Origin: Streptomyces sp. A2-16
Lineage (GTDB): Bacteria; Actinomycetota; Actinomycetes; Streptomycetales; Streptomycetaceae
Direction: 5' to 3'
Assembly: GCF_018128905.1 (NCBI RefSeq)
Contig: NZ_CP063808.1
Location: 4,960,001-5,024,000, forward strand
DNA length: 64,000 nucleotides
The translations under genes were made by a program, and so were the position numbers. Of this stretch, positions 50,593-60,042 are shown in pieces. Position 1 is the stretch's first letter; each line of letters starts with the position of its first letter. The notes below the pieces were generated by a model that saw nothing but the letters and a program-made list of their open reading frames with translations, was not told the origin of the DNA and ran no database searches.

Positions 50593-52647
50593 TCAGCTGG
50601 TCGTCAGGGCGGTGTCGTCCACGACGAAGCTGGTCTGGAGGGAGGAGTCCTCCACTCCGTTGAACTTCAGGGTGACGGTGGAGCCGGCGTACGAGGACAG
50701 GTCGAAGGACTTCTGGGCGTACCCGGAGGCCTTGTTGAGGTTGGAGTAGGTGGCCAGGGTGGTCGAGCCCGCGGTGACCGTCAGCTTGTCGTACGCGCTG
50801 CTGGTCGAGGTCTCCGCGGTGTCGATGTGCAGGTAGAAGGTGAAGGTGGCCTTGCAGCCGCTCGGCACGGTCACCGACTGGGAGAGCGTGTCGGTGTGCG
50901 CGGAGCCGTAGCCGTCCAGCCAGGCGTAGTAGGAACCGGCGTGTGCCGCCTCACTGGTGGAGTTGGTGATGACCCCGCTGGAGCCGGTCCAGGTGGTGTT
51001 GCCCGACTCGAACCCGGCGTTGCCGAGTAGCTGGGTCGAGGTGCAGGTGCCGCTGCCGGAGCCGACGGTCCAGGTGAAGGACGTCGAGCCGGAGGCACCT
51101 GTCGAGTCCTTCGCGGTGACGGTGACCTGGTAGGTGCCCGCGGTGGACGCCGTTCCCGTGATCTTGCCGGTCGAGCTGATGGACAGGCCGGTCGGCAGCC
51201 CGGAGGCGCTGTAGGTGAGGGTGGCGCCCGCGCTGTCGCTTGCGCTGATCTGCAGGCTGACCGAACCGCCGGTCGTCGTCGACTGGCTGCCCGGGTTGGT
51301 GACGGTCACCGTGTTGCCGGAGGTGAAGGCGGTGATGCCGTTGGGGGTGCCCCAGCCGGTCGGGCCGTCGTAGCCGGTGCCCGCGGTGCAGAAGTACGAG
51401 GTGGAGCAGGAGCCGTTGTTGCCGCTGGTCACGTCGTACAGGTTGGAGGTGTGGGAGTAGGGGTACTTCGCCGGGTAGTCGCTGGAGCCCGGTGTGCCGG
51501 CGAGGGCGTAGACACCGGCGACGATCGGCGCGGAGGCGCTGGTGCCGCCGTAGACCGCCCAGCCGGAGCCGCCGTAGGTGTCGTACACGGCCACACCGGT
51601 CGCCGGGTCGGCGACCGCGGAGACGTCGGCTTCCATCCGCTTGGTGCACCCGGTGTCGGTCTGCCAGGTCGGCTTGGCGTCGTAGGCCGAGCAGCCGGAG
51701 CCGGTGCCCTCGGTCGAGCTGGTCTTCCACACGGACTCGGTCCAGCCGCGGGAGTTGGAGGACGTGGACAGGGCGGTGCCGCCGACTGCGGTCACGTACT
51801 GGGAGGTCGCCGGGTACTCGGCACCGTAGGCGGAGTCACCGGAGGAGACGGTGATCGCGACACCCGGGTGCTTGAAGTACGAGGTGTCCTCGCTGGTCTG
51901 GGAGGAGGCTTCGTCGCCGCCCCAGCTGTTGGAGACGAACTTGGCGCCGAGCGAGACCGCCTCGTTCTCGGCGATGCCGAGGTCGGTGTCGTTGGCGGAG
52001 TTGGCCTCGACAAGGGTGATGTTGCAGTTCGGGCAGACGGCGCTGACCATGTCGATGTCGAGGGCCTCCTCGCCGGCCCAGCCGCTGTCGTTGGTCGGCA
52101 GCGAGGTGGTCGAACCGGTCTGACTGACCTGCTTGAAGCAGCCGTTGGCCTTGGTGCAGGCGGACAGACCGTAGGTGGAGCGGTAAGTGGCGAGGTCCGA
52201 CTCGGCGTTGGGGTCGTTGTAGGCGTCGACCACGGCGACCGTCAGGCCGCTGCCGCCACTGGTGGGCAGGTTGTAAGCGCTGTGCAGATTGGCCGGGGAG
52301 AGGCCGGAGGGGGCCGCGGCGGCGAGCGCCGAGGCCAGCCGCTGCTTGATGTCGGTGCGGCGCTGGGCGAAGCAGGACGCGTGGCCCGGCTCGGCAGTGG
52401 CGCACAGGTGAGTTGTGGGTACCTTCTGGCCCGCCTTGCCGGTGGAGTGGAAGGTCTGACGCGCGGGGTCGGTCAGCGCCTTGTTGTTCTGCGTGACCTT
52501 GGTGGTGTGCGGGTGGGCGGCAGCGGCTTGGGCGCCGGCCGTCGGTGCCGCGACGAGTCCGGCGAAGGTAAGGGCGAGTGCCGGGAAGGAGACGGCGAGG
52601 AGTCTTCGCAGACTCCGTCTCCGCTTGCTCAGACGTGACGCACGCAT
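50593..52647 (-). CDS. Secreted sedolisin-type (S53) serine-carboxyl peptidase
   Basis: 684 residues from ATG 52647 (GGAGGC upstream). Signal peptide with RRRSLRRLLAVSFPALALTF, a short pro-region, and the catalytic domain with the E-x3-D pair E193/D197 (AGEEALDIDMVS), oxyanion Asp D271 (SSGDSAYG) and nucleophile S370 in GGTSASAP. Then come a putative Ig domain (about 455-545, LPTGLSISSTGKITGTA) and a C-terminal beta-sandwich (LLGNAGFESGNTTWTGS ... FVVDDTALTTS). The pro-region (about 90 residues) is shorter than in classical sedolisins. It is exported and likely degrades proteins at acid pH. Confidence 0.9.
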   Translation of the reverse strand: MRASRLSKRRRSLRRLLAVSFPALALTFAGLVAAPTAGAQAAAAHPHTTKVTQNNKALTDPARQTFHSTGKAGQKVPTTHLCATAEPGHASCFAQRRTDIKQRLASALAAAAPSGLSPANLHSAYNLPTSGGSGLTVAVVDAYNDPNAESDLATYRSTYGLSACTKANGCFKQVSQTGSTTSLPTNDSGWAGEEALDIDMVSAVCPNCNITLVEANSANDTDLGIAENEAVSLGAKFVSNSWGGDEASSQTSEDTSYFKHPGVAITVSSGDSAYGAEYPATSQYVTAVGGTALSTSSNSRGWTESVWKTSSTEGTGSGCSAYDAKPTWQTDTGCTKRMEADVSAVADPATGVAVYDTYGGSGWAVYGGTSASAPIVAGVYALAGTPGSSDYPAKYPYSHTSNLYDVTSGNNGSCSTSYFCTAGTGYDGPTGWGTPNGITAFTSGNTVTVTNPGSQSTTTGGSVSLQISASDSAGATLTYSASGLPTGLSISSTGKITGTASTAGTYQVTVTAKDSTGASGSTSFTWTVGSGSGTCTSTQLLGNAGFESGNTTWTGSSGVITNSTSEAAHAGSYYAWLDGYGSAHTDTLSQSVTVPSGCKATFTFYLHIDTAETSTSSAYDKLTVTAGSTTLATYSNLNKASGYAQKSFDLSSYAGSTVTLKFNGVEDSSLQTSFVVDDTALTTS

Positions 52648-53039
52648 GGGGTTCTGCCTCCGTTGACATGGGGATGCGCTCTGCATTGGCAGGCCCGTGA
52701 CGCGCGTAGCGGCGGCGAAACCGCGCAGCCATGAGCATGACATTCACTGACCCGACATGCCGATGAACATGACATGACAGGGTGCGAGAGGAACGTAAAT
52801 CCCGAGGCGGCCGAACCGGCAGGTCCGCAAGGAAATCTTTGCTCCGCCATAGGATGAGAATGGCCACTTCATTGGAGGTAACTGGGGCGGGCTTGGCGCA
52901 GAGCAGAAGACTCAAGCCGGCCGCCCCCGGAGGCGGACTCTGCAGCGTCTCGAGGACCTCTTCAGAGGTGGCACATCCCGACCACCGTGCCCGTCTCCGA
53001 CCATCCGTCATGCCGACGGCGACGGGGAGTTCGGCGGCA

Positions 53040-53182
53040 CACACTCGCCTGCGGTGCGGACAACGTTCCCGTACTCTTCCTGGAAGCCACCGCGTAGGCA
53101 CGGCTCCGAGGGGGCAGGACAACCCCACCCGCACGCCGTTCACGTCGGTCTCGACGGACCCGAGCACTCTCAACCGCAGCAT
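53040..53182 (-). pseudogene. Possible relic of a SARP/AfsR-type regulator start
   Basis: From ATG 53182 the peptide reads MLRLRVLGSVETDVNGVRV, which is how SARP/AfsR-type regulators begin, then loses the family pattern; a different frame carries EEYGNVVRTAGE. The DNA-binding domain is absent. The wider region 52648-53384 otherwise contains only unrecognised frames and the promoter of the protease gene. Confidence 0.45.
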
Positions 53183-53384
53183 GGTGCACAAATCGTCAAG
53201 GCTCCTCCGGTGCCGTCAGTCCGGAAGGGCCCGCCACCGGGGGCCCGATCGAGTCACCGGCCCCGCTGTCCTGGTCATCCCGAGGCTTGAGCCGGTGCCG
53301 CCGTCGGCAGCCGCGTGCAAGCGCCGAACCACTGCATCAAGCCGCGCGTCCTGCGCAAAGGCCAGACCGTCACGGTGATCCTGC

Positions 53385-54221
53385 TCATCGACGAGCGTCG
53401 GCCTCCGGAGTCGTGGTGTTCTCCCCGCGGAGTTCCTCCGCGACTTCGTACGCCCGATCCGGGTCGTAGACCGTCACGGACTCGGCCGGTGAATACAGCG
53501 CCATGGCCCGGGGCGTGTACTGGTAGCTGCGGACGCCGTGGCGGACAGCCAGCTCGTCGACCACGCCGACGGGCACATGCCACTGGGCAGCCAGGTGTGA
53601 TGGCGTCCACCATTCCTCCGGGCATGCGAAGTTCCGGTCGACTTTCGCCAGGTGCTCCACCGCTACACCAGCCGAAGCGAGTTGGCTGGTCAACCAGGCG
53701 AGCAGTGCCTCTGCGTCGACCTGGGACATCGGTGCCCGAAACCCCGGCTCGCACTGAACCGTCCCGCTACGCGTGTGCAACACCACTTGGATGGACTTTC
53801 GTTGGCCCAGCTTGAGCCCTTCGACAACGACGACGCGTTGCAGATCAGCCGCAGCGACGATCGACGAACGCAGGAAGCGCGCGATCACGAGTTGTTTCGC
53901 CTCTCCCCGAGGACGGAACTCGATCCACCGCACCATCGTGGCCGACACCGTGAACATCAAGGCCAGGGCGAGCCCGATCACGGCCAGGACTGTCAGCCCG
54001 AGACCGATCCGGACGATGGCCCACAGCAACCCGGACTCCGTGAGCAGGGCGATCACCAGCATCGGCAGCAGCAGGGGGGTCGCCACCCACAGCGGGACCA
54101 GGGTGCTCCCGCCGAGCGCGACACCGAACTCGCGGATGCGACTCGGCACGAACACCAGCCGACCACCCGCTGCCGTCGCCGACACAACTCCCGCCAGCGG
54201 GTTCGTGCTTCGAGTGGCCAT
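53385..54221 (-). CDS. Hypothetical membrane protein with C-terminal helical domain
   Basis: 278 residues from ATG 54221. Two adjacent spans (TLVPLWVATPLLLPMLVIALL; LLWAIVRIGLGLTVLAVIGLALALMF) are followed by a beta-rich cytoplasmic region resembling a PH-like domain (MVRWIEFRPRGEAKQLVIARF ... VVLHTRSGTVQCEPGF) and a small domain with PSHLAAQWHVPVGVVDELAVRHGV, which looks like a helix-turn-helix. No ribosome site is visible; TACCTATATT a few bases upstream could be the -10 of a leaderless promoter. Family not recognised. Confidence 0.75.
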   Translation of the reverse strand: MATRSTNPLAGVVSATAAGGRLVFVPSRIREFGVALGGSTLVPLWVATPLLLPMLVIALLTESGLLWAIVRIGLGLTVLAVIGLALALMFTVSATMVRWIEFRPRGEAKQLVIARFLRSSIVAAADLQRVVVVEGLKLGQRKSIQVVLHTRSGTVQCEPGFRAPMSQVDAEALLAWLTSQLASAGVAVEHLAKVDRNFACPEEWWTPSHLAAQWHVPVGVVDELAVRHGVRSYQYTPRAMALYSPAESVTVYDPDRAYEVAEELRGENTTTPEADARR

Positions 54222-54578
54222 GGGGCAAATATAGGTATCAGTGGAGACATGCGTAAGTGGCCTGGACAGCACGGCAGTTCTGCGTCCGCGAGGCCCCGCA
54301 TTTTGACCGCTCGCCGCCGGCGCCGATCGTCTTCCTCGCTTGCCAGATCCCCGACAGCGTCAGGCGCTGAGCTACGGAGCTGCTCACAACTCCCGACGGC
54401 CTGGGGTCCTGCCTGGCCTCCGCCAGGACCGCGACGACGGTCAGGCGCCGGTCAGGAGCCGGTCGCACTGCTCCCGTGTCAGCCGCGTCGGCGTCGGTCA
54501 GGCGAAGGCATCCCCGCCACGCGAGCGGCCCAGGACGCGCGCCTGAGGTGTCGGGCTCATCCTGGAGGGGTGAGGGGT
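54222..54578. other. Divergent intergenic region
   Basis: 357 bases between the membrane protein and FUSC genes. Frames here lack family character. No repeat or palindrome of note was seen; both promoters must be here. Confidence 0.35.
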
Positions 54579-56888
54579 GTGCCAGCCGGGTTGTTCCCAG
54601 CGGCCTACGCCGCGGCCAGCCGACGGGCCGTGCGCGTGGCCCTGGCCGCTGCGATCGGCTTCTACCTCTTCCGCTACGGGCTGGACAGTCCCGTTGCGGC
54701 CACGTACGCGCTGTTCGGCGCGGTGGCCCTGGGCGGACTCTCGCGGATCCCGGGGACCGGGCGGCAGCGCGCGGCGAGCATGCTGCGGGTGCTTCCGGTG
54801 TGCTGGGTCCTGGTGGTCGTCGGCACCTATCTCTCGGTGCGCACCTGGAGCGCCGTCGCCGGGATGCTGGCGGTCGGCTTCGCGCTGGCCTTCTCCGCCG
54901 TGGGCGGACCGCGCCCGGCAGGCGTGGCACCGGGGCTCCAGCTGCTGTACATCCTGCCGTCGTTCCCGCCGTACGATCCCGGCTCGCTCGACGAGCGGCT
55001 GCTCGGGACGACGACCGGACTGGTGCTGCTGATCGCCACCGAGGCACTGGTCTTCCCCGAGCCCTCCCCGACGCCGTACCGGGAGCGGACAGCTCGCGCC
55101 GCACGGACGGCGGCCCACTGCGCCCGAACCCTGGCCGTGCCGCCGTATGTCCTCACGACCCAGGACCGCGGCGCGGCGGAAGAGACCGGACGGGGGCTGC
55201 GGTCCCTGATGGTGCCCGAGGCGGAGCGTCCGGCCGGTCCCGGTGTGCGGGTTCGGGCCCTCGCCCACACCGGCCTCGCCGTCCGTACGCTCCTGAATCG
55301 CCTGGCGTGGCTGACGGCTCCGTCCCGGGCGCAGGAGCGCGAGGTGGCGGCCGTGCTGCGGGCGGCGGCGGAGCTCGCGACGGCGACGGCGGAGTGTCTG
55401 CGCGCAGGGACCTCGCCGGTGGGGCCGTACGACGAGCTGTCCTCGGCACGTGCTGCGCTGTCTGCCCTGTCCGGGGGGACGTCCGGCTCGGGGGCCACGC
55501 CCCGGTCCGGATTCACGCCTGCTGTGCTGCGCAGGCATGCGGCCGTGCTGGAGATCGCGGACGCCGCGCTGGCCATGGGGGCGGCGGCCGACCGTGCCGT
55601 ACGCGGACGGCATGCCGAGGTGGAGGTGGCGCCGGAGCGCTTCTGGTACTCCACCGTGCCGGCCCCGGTGCTGTGGTGGCACAGGGTGCGCGGCCATGCC
55701 GGACGCCGGTCGGTGTTCTTCCAGAACGCGGTGCGGATCGCGCTGGCCCTTACGGCGGCGCGGCTCGTCGCGGGAATCGACACCCTGCCGCACGGCTTCT
55801 GGGCCATGCTCGCCACGCTCAGTCTCACCAGGACCACCCTGGAGGCGACCCGTCGCACCATCCGGCTCGCGCTCACGGGCACGCTGGCCGGGGCGCTGCT
55901 GACCGCCGCAACACTGACCCTGGTGGGCACCCACACCAACGTCTACGCCGTGCTGCTTCCCCTGTGGATGCTGCTCGCCTTCACGGTCGGGCCGGTGCGG
56001 GGTGTCGGGTGGGCCCAGGGGCTGTTCACCGTGCTGGTGGCCCTGGTGTTCGCGCAGCTGGCGCCGTCCACCTGGCAGCTGGCGGAGGTGCGCATGCTCG
56101 ACGTGCTGATCGGAAGCACGATCGGCGCCGTGTTCGGGCTGCTCGCGTGGCCGCGGGGCGCTCATGACGAGATGCGCCGCGCGGCCGCCGAACTCCTGCG
56201 CACTGCCGCGGAGGTCGTGGTGGCCACGACCTCGTCGGTGGCGGGCGGTGCCGCCACGATCGTGCCGGCGGCCGCGCCGGGGCAGCGGTCCCTGCACCAC
56301 GCGCTCGTCCTCGCCGAGTCGGCCTACGCGCAGTTCCAGAGCGAGCCCACGACCTTGACGGGCGCCGGGCGCGGTTACCCGCCGTCGGTGGACTGGCAGG
56401 CGACGCTCATCGCCGGCCACCACACCCTGTGGGGCTCCGAACGGCTCGCGGCTCCGCCGGCCACCGTGCTGCCCGCGGCGACAGCGCGGATCGTGGAGGC
56501 GCTCGGCGAACGCATGGCCGGGCGGATGCTGCTGGTCTCCGCGGCCCTCGATCCCGGCGGGGACACCCCGCCCACGCCCGTACCTCGGATCGATCCGGTG
56601 CACCCCGAGTTCGACGCCGAGCCGGCGGGCGCGCCCCGCCGGTACTACGCCGTCGTCGAGTGGCTGGCATCCCTGGCTGCCGATCTGACCCGGATCTCCC
56701 GCGCGGCCTCACCAGAGCCCGCCGACTCGCACACCGCCGGCTGCTCTGGGGGTGGCGGCAGCACCGGGGATGGCGGCAGCACCGGGGATGGCGGCAGCAC
56801 CGGGGATGGCGGCAGCACCGGGGGCGGCGGCAGCACCGGGGATGGGGGCAGCACCGGGGGCGGCGGCAGCTCTTGCAAACCCGCCTGA
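54579..56888 (+). CDS. FUSC-family inner-membrane protein with repeat tail
   Basis: About 769 residues from GTG 54579 (GGAGGGG 10 bases upstream). Two membrane blocks of several spans each (AVRVALAAAIGFYLFRYGL to TTGLVLLIATEAL; VRIALALTAARLVAGI to IGSTIGAVFGLLAWP) are separated by a helical cytoplasmic domain, as in FUSC/YccS/aluminium-activated-transporter-like proteins that export aromatic acids or small organics. The last 40 residues are a Gly/Ser/Thr/Asp repeat (GGSTGD units) ending in SCKPA. It is convergent with the MFS exporter 19 bases away. Confidence 0.88.
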   Translation: MPAGLFPAAYAAASRRAVRVALAAAIGFYLFRYGLDSPVAATYALFGAVALGGLSRIPGTGRQRAASMLRVLPVCWVLVVVGTYLSVRTWSAVAGMLAVGFALAFSAVGGPRPAGVAPGLQLLYILPSFPPYDPGSLDERLLGTTTGLVLLIATEALVFPEPSPTPYRERTARAARTAAHCARTLAVPPYVLTTQDRGAAEETGRGLRSLMVPEAERPAGPGVRVRALAHTGLAVRTLLNRLAWLTAPSRAQEREVAAVLRAAAELATATAECLRAGTSPVGPYDELSSARAALSALSGGTSGSGATPRSGFTPAVLRRHAAVLEIADAALAMGAAADRAVRGRHAEVEVAPERFWYSTVPAPVLWWHRVRGHAGRRSVFFQNAVRIALALTAARLVAGIDTLPHGFWAMLATLSLTRTTLEATRRTIRLALTGTLAGALLTAATLTLVGTHTNVYAVLLPLWMLLAFTVGPVRGVGWAQGLFTVLVALVFAQLAPSTWQLAEVRMLDVLIGSTIGAVFGLLAWPRGAHDEMRRAAAELLRTAAEVVVATTSSVAGGAATIVPAAAPGQRSLHHALVLAESAYAQFQSEPTTLTGAGRGYPPSVDWQATLIAGHHTLWGSERLAAPPATVLPAATARIVEALGERMAGRMLLVSAALDPGGDTPPTPVPRIDPVHPEFDAEPAGAPRRYYAVVEWLASLAADLTRISRAASPEPADSHTAGCSGGGGSTGDGGSTGDGGSTGDGGSTGGGGSTGDGGSTGGGGSSCKPA
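56754..56870 (+). repeat. 18-bp tandem repeat, about 6.5 copies
   Basis: Unit GGCGGCAGCACCGGGGAT, the first three copies identical, later copies with GAT changed to GGC or one base different. It encodes the GGSTGD tail of the FUSC protein. Copy number is likely to vary between strains by slippage without breaking the frame. Confidence 0.9.
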
Positions 56889-56907
56889 CACGGGCGGCTG
56901 GTGACGA

Positions 56908-58539
56908 TCAGTCGGTCTTCGTGGCGGCCTGCCGATGCGGCGCCTCGACGGATGAGGCACCGGCCGCGGCCTCGGTCCCGCCCGGGTGCCACAGCGCGCA
57001 CAGGAACGCAATCCCCAGGGCGACGGCCATGCCGTAGAAGACCCACTGGTTCGCCTCGGCGAAGTCCAAGCGCACCGCGCTGACGATGTCGTGCATCTGG
57101 TCGGCCGACGCGCCGGTGCCCGAAGGCGGGTTGGCGTCGCCGCTGCCCGTGATGGAGCTGCTGAGGCGGTGAGCGGTGTCCCGGGCCTGTTCGGCCGACA
57201 GGCCCCGCGCCTGCAGGGTGTCCGTCACATTCGCCCGCGTGGCATGGGTGAGCATGGTGCCGAAGACGGCCATGCCCACGCTCGCGGCGTAGTTCCGCAC
57301 CGTCTGTGTGACGCCGGTGACCTCGCCGTAGGACGGGCCGATCGCACGGTTGACGGCGTCCGTCGAGGCGGGAGCCAGGATGAAGCCGATGCCCGCTCCG
57401 GCCAGAGCCGCGTACGGCCACTGGTCGTGCATGGACAGGTCGGTCAGCTTGCCCGCCCACAGGGCGAATCCGACGCAGCCCACGACGGCGCCCGCCTTCA
57501 GCGCCGGGCGAGCGCCCCGCTGATCGAGGATCCGCCCGCCCCACTGCGAGGCGATGGCGAAGCCCGCGAAGACGTACAGCAGGAACAGAGCTGCCTGGTT
57601 GGGCGAGGCGCTGAGCGAGACCTGTGCGTACACGGACGCGAAGAAGAACAGCGGGACGAACGCGAGCATGGCGAAGAACAGCACCACCGCATCAACGGTG
57701 AAGCCCCTGTCCCGGAAGACGCGCAGGTCGATCAGAGGATGCCGGACGCCCCGCTCGTAGCGGACGAAGACGGCGAGGATCGCCAGGCCGCCCACGACGC
57801 AAAGCCAGGTGGCCGGGCTGTCCCAGCCCCAGGAGTAGGCCTGCTGGAACCCGAGAACACTCAGTCCCATGCCGGCTGCCATGAGAGCGGCTCCCACGAT
57901 GTCCAGGGTGCCCGCACGTCTGCGGTCGGCGATGTGCGCCATGGCGGTGAGGACCAGCGCCACCACTGCCACGGGAACGTTGACCCAGAACACCGCACGC
58001 CACGTCCATGCCGCCGTCAGCCAGCCGCCCAGCAAAGGTCCGACGGCAGTCAGTGCGCCGGACAGCCCGAAGAACAGCGCGAGGGCACGGCCGCGGCGCT
58101 CGGCCGGGAAGACCGCCACGACCACCGCGAGCGCGGCGGGGAACAGCAGCGCCGCCCCTGCCCCTTGGACAGCACGGAAGCCGATGAGCCAGCCCTGCGC
58201 GGCCTCTCCCTTGGGGACACAGCCGCACATCACCGAGGCCACGACGAACACCAGCACGCCGATGACCACGATCCGGCGCGGACCGTACAGGTCGGCGAGG
58301 CGGCCGCCGACGGCGAAGAAGGCGGCCAGTGCCAGGAGATACGCGTTGATCACCCACTGCATGCCGGATGCTGAGAGGTCCAACTCCCGAACGATGTCCG
58401 GGGCGGCGATCGACACGATGGTCTGATCGATGAACGTCATCGCAACCGCGAACATCATGGCCGCGAGGGCCAGCGTCTGCTGATGCACCGAGCGAGGCGC
58501 GGGCGTGGTGCCAGCACCCTTGAAGCGTGTGTCACTCAC
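56908..58539 (-). CDS. MFS multidrug exporter, DHA2 (EmrB/QacA) type
   Basis: 543 residues with about 14 spans. N-terminal motif D1-like MTFIDQTIVSIAAPDI, loop motif GGRLADLYGPRRI, and motif C-like GAALTAVGPLLGGWL in span 5. A Gln/Asn-poor cytoplasmic tail follows the last span. DHA2 members export antibiotics, dyes and biocides with proton exchange. It is divergent from the DUF5937/ArsR regulator, 337 bases away; that gene probably controls it. Confidence 0.92.
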   Translation of the reverse strand: MSDTRFKGAGTTPAPRSVHQQTLALAAMMFAVAMTFIDQTIVSIAAPDIVRELDLSASGMQWVINAYLLALAAFFAVGGRLADLYGPRRIVVIGVLVFVVASVMCGCVPKGEAAQGWLIGFRAVQGAGAALLFPAALAVVVAVFPAERRGRALALFFGLSGALTAVGPLLGGWLTAAWTWRAVFWVNVPVAVVALVLTAMAHIADRRRAGTLDIVGAALMAAGMGLSVLGFQQAYSWGWDSPATWLCVVGGLAILAVFVRYERGVRHPLIDLRVFRDRGFTVDAVVLFFAMLAFVPLFFFASVYAQVSLSASPNQAALFLLYVFAGFAIASQWGGRILDQRGARPALKAGAVVGCVGFALWAGKLTDLSMHDQWPYAALAGAGIGFILAPASTDAVNRAIGPSYGEVTGVTQTVRNYAASVGMAVFGTMLTHATRANVTDTLQARGLSAEQARDTAHRLSSSITGSGDANPPSGTGASADQMHDIVSAVRLDFAEANQWVFYGMAVALGIAFLCALWHPGGTEAAAGASSVEAPHRQAATKTD

Positions 58540-58876
58540 TCTGCCAGTCTGCCTCTACCTGGGCGAGACCGCAGCGGCAGAGCGGGGTGCGGCGGAGCAG
58601 GGGCTCGCCGCCCGGCCGCGCCCTGCCTGCGCCAACTGGGTACAGCGCCCGGTCACGTCGGTCAGGTCGGTCAGGTCGGTCAGCAAACTTCGACACATCA
58701 CTGCAAAGCCCTGTCCGGGCCGGGCTGCTCAGACCCATCTCGGATGTTCTGCGCGAGGACGGAAAAGCCCAGCGGGCCCTCCTCAGACGCTGGGCGGCCC
58801 AGGTACGGGACGTGGGCCGCGCACAGGCGACCACCGGTCGCGGCAATGGCAGTCGGCTCTCGGTGATGATGTCGCC
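58540..58876. promoter_or_regulatory. Divergent control region with 9-bp tandem repeat
   Basis: Between the DHA2 exporter and the ArsR-type regulator. Three direct copies of GTCGGTCAG (58657-58683) are the only regular structure and may be regulator half-sites. No gene is supported. Confidence 0.4.
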
Positions 58877-59989
58877 ATGACCATCACTTTCCGGATCCCC
58901 GCGTCCAGCGCAGAACTCGTGGGGTTCTCGTACTCGCCGTCGATGGAGGCGGTGCTGAGCCTGCACGTGCTGGTGGAACCCAAGCATCATCCCGTCCAAC
59001 ACGCCTGGGTACGGGCCATGCGCAGGCTGTCGCCGGCGCTGAAACGCGAGATCGACGTGTTCTCCTTCGCCTTCCGTTCCTACTTTCCGGAGTTCTTCTT
59101 CCCGTCGCCGACGGGTGAACTGCTCGGCTTCGAGGACGAATTGCGACGACTGCGCTCGGTCGACCCGGAGCTGGTGCAACTGGAGTTCGCAGTCGCACTG
59201 GGTGTTCAGCCGTTCGGAGGCGGGCCCGGCAGGAACCCCGCTGCCCTCAACGAACCCGAAGTCCGCCGTCGACTGGAGGAGCAGGCGGGGGCAGCAGGCG
59301 ATGAGAGGCTGTCCAGGCTGCTGCTCGATGAGCCTGCCGCACTGTTGGAGCGGTTTCTGAAGATGCTGGAGCGCTACTGGGAGGAAGCGTTCTCACACGA
59401 GTGGCAGCGTATCGAGCCGGGTCTCGCCGAAAGCGTCGCCGAGGCCGGTGGTCAGATCGCCGAGCACGGTCTGTACAGCCTGTTCCGTGGCCTGTGGCCG
59501 GAGGTGCGCAGTGACCCCGAGGCCGGGCGGGTCTGGCTGGAGCGACCGCACGATCACGTCGTCGAGATCACGCCGGAAAGGCAGCTCGTCCTCGCCCCCA
59601 GCGCCTACGTATGGCCGCACGTTCGCGTCAACTGCGACGACCCCTGGCCGCTCGGGCTGGTGTTTCCCGCGTCCTCCATCGTCCGGGAGGCCCGCCCGCG
59701 CATCCCCCCGACGCGGCTGACGGGAATCCTCAGGGCGCTGGCCGACGACACCCGCCTGCGTACCCTGCGGCTGATCGCCGAACAGCCGCGCAGCACGCAG
59801 GAGCTCGCCCCCCTCGTCGGAATCACCGAGGCCGGTCTCTCCAAGCAGCTACGCCTGCTGAGCGAGGCAGGTCTGGTCGAGCGCCGCCGCGAGGGCTACT
59901 ACGTGCTGTACCGGCTGGTCCCGGAGCAGGTAGCAGCTCTTGCCCCCAGCCTGGAGGCATTCCTGCACGCGAGCGACCCCACTGATTAG
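58877..59989 (+). CDS. DUF5937/ArsR-type winged-helix regulator
   Basis: 370 residues from ATG 58877. The N-terminal sensor region (MTITFRIPASSAELVGFSYSP, SFAFRSYFPEFFFPSPTG) belongs with DUF5937, and the C-terminal domain is a clear ArsR winged helix: LTGILRALADDTRLRTLRLIAE, STQELAPLVGITEAGLSKQLRLLSEAGLVE, then the wing GYYVLYRLV. It shares its architecture with the regulator at 26701-27684. It stands between two MFS exporters, one divergent and one 53 bases downstream, and probably represses both until a ligand appears. An ATCAGTTGAT string (60001-60012) before the next gene could be its site. Confidence 0.88.
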   Translation: MTITFRIPASSAELVGFSYSPSMEAVLSLHVLVEPKHHPVQHAWVRAMRRLSPALKREIDVFSFAFRSYFPEFFFPSPTGELLGFEDELRRLRSVDPELVQLEFAVALGVQPFGGGPGRNPAALNEPEVRRRLEEQAGAAGDERLSRLLLDEPAALLERFLKMLERYWEEAFSHEWQRIEPGLAESVAEAGGQIAEHGLYSLFRGLWPEVRSDPEAGRVWLERPHDHVVEITPERQLVLAPSAYVWPHVRVNCDDPWPLGLVFPASSIVREARPRIPPTRLTGILRALADDTRLRTLRLIAEQPRSTQELAPLVGITEAGLSKQLRLLSEAGLVERRREGYYVLYRLVPEQVAALAPSLEAFLHASDPTD

Positions 59990-60042
59990 CGCCATTCTCA
60001 ATCAGTTGATCAAGGACATCGCTCGTTCCGACAGTGGGGGGC

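Noticed and set aside
50593..52647. Subtilisin (S8) assignment for the secreted protease
   Set aside because: The GTSASAP Ser motif is shared, but the E-x3-D pair and SSGDS oxyanion Asp are sedolisin features and no S8 catalytic His segment (HGTH) is present.
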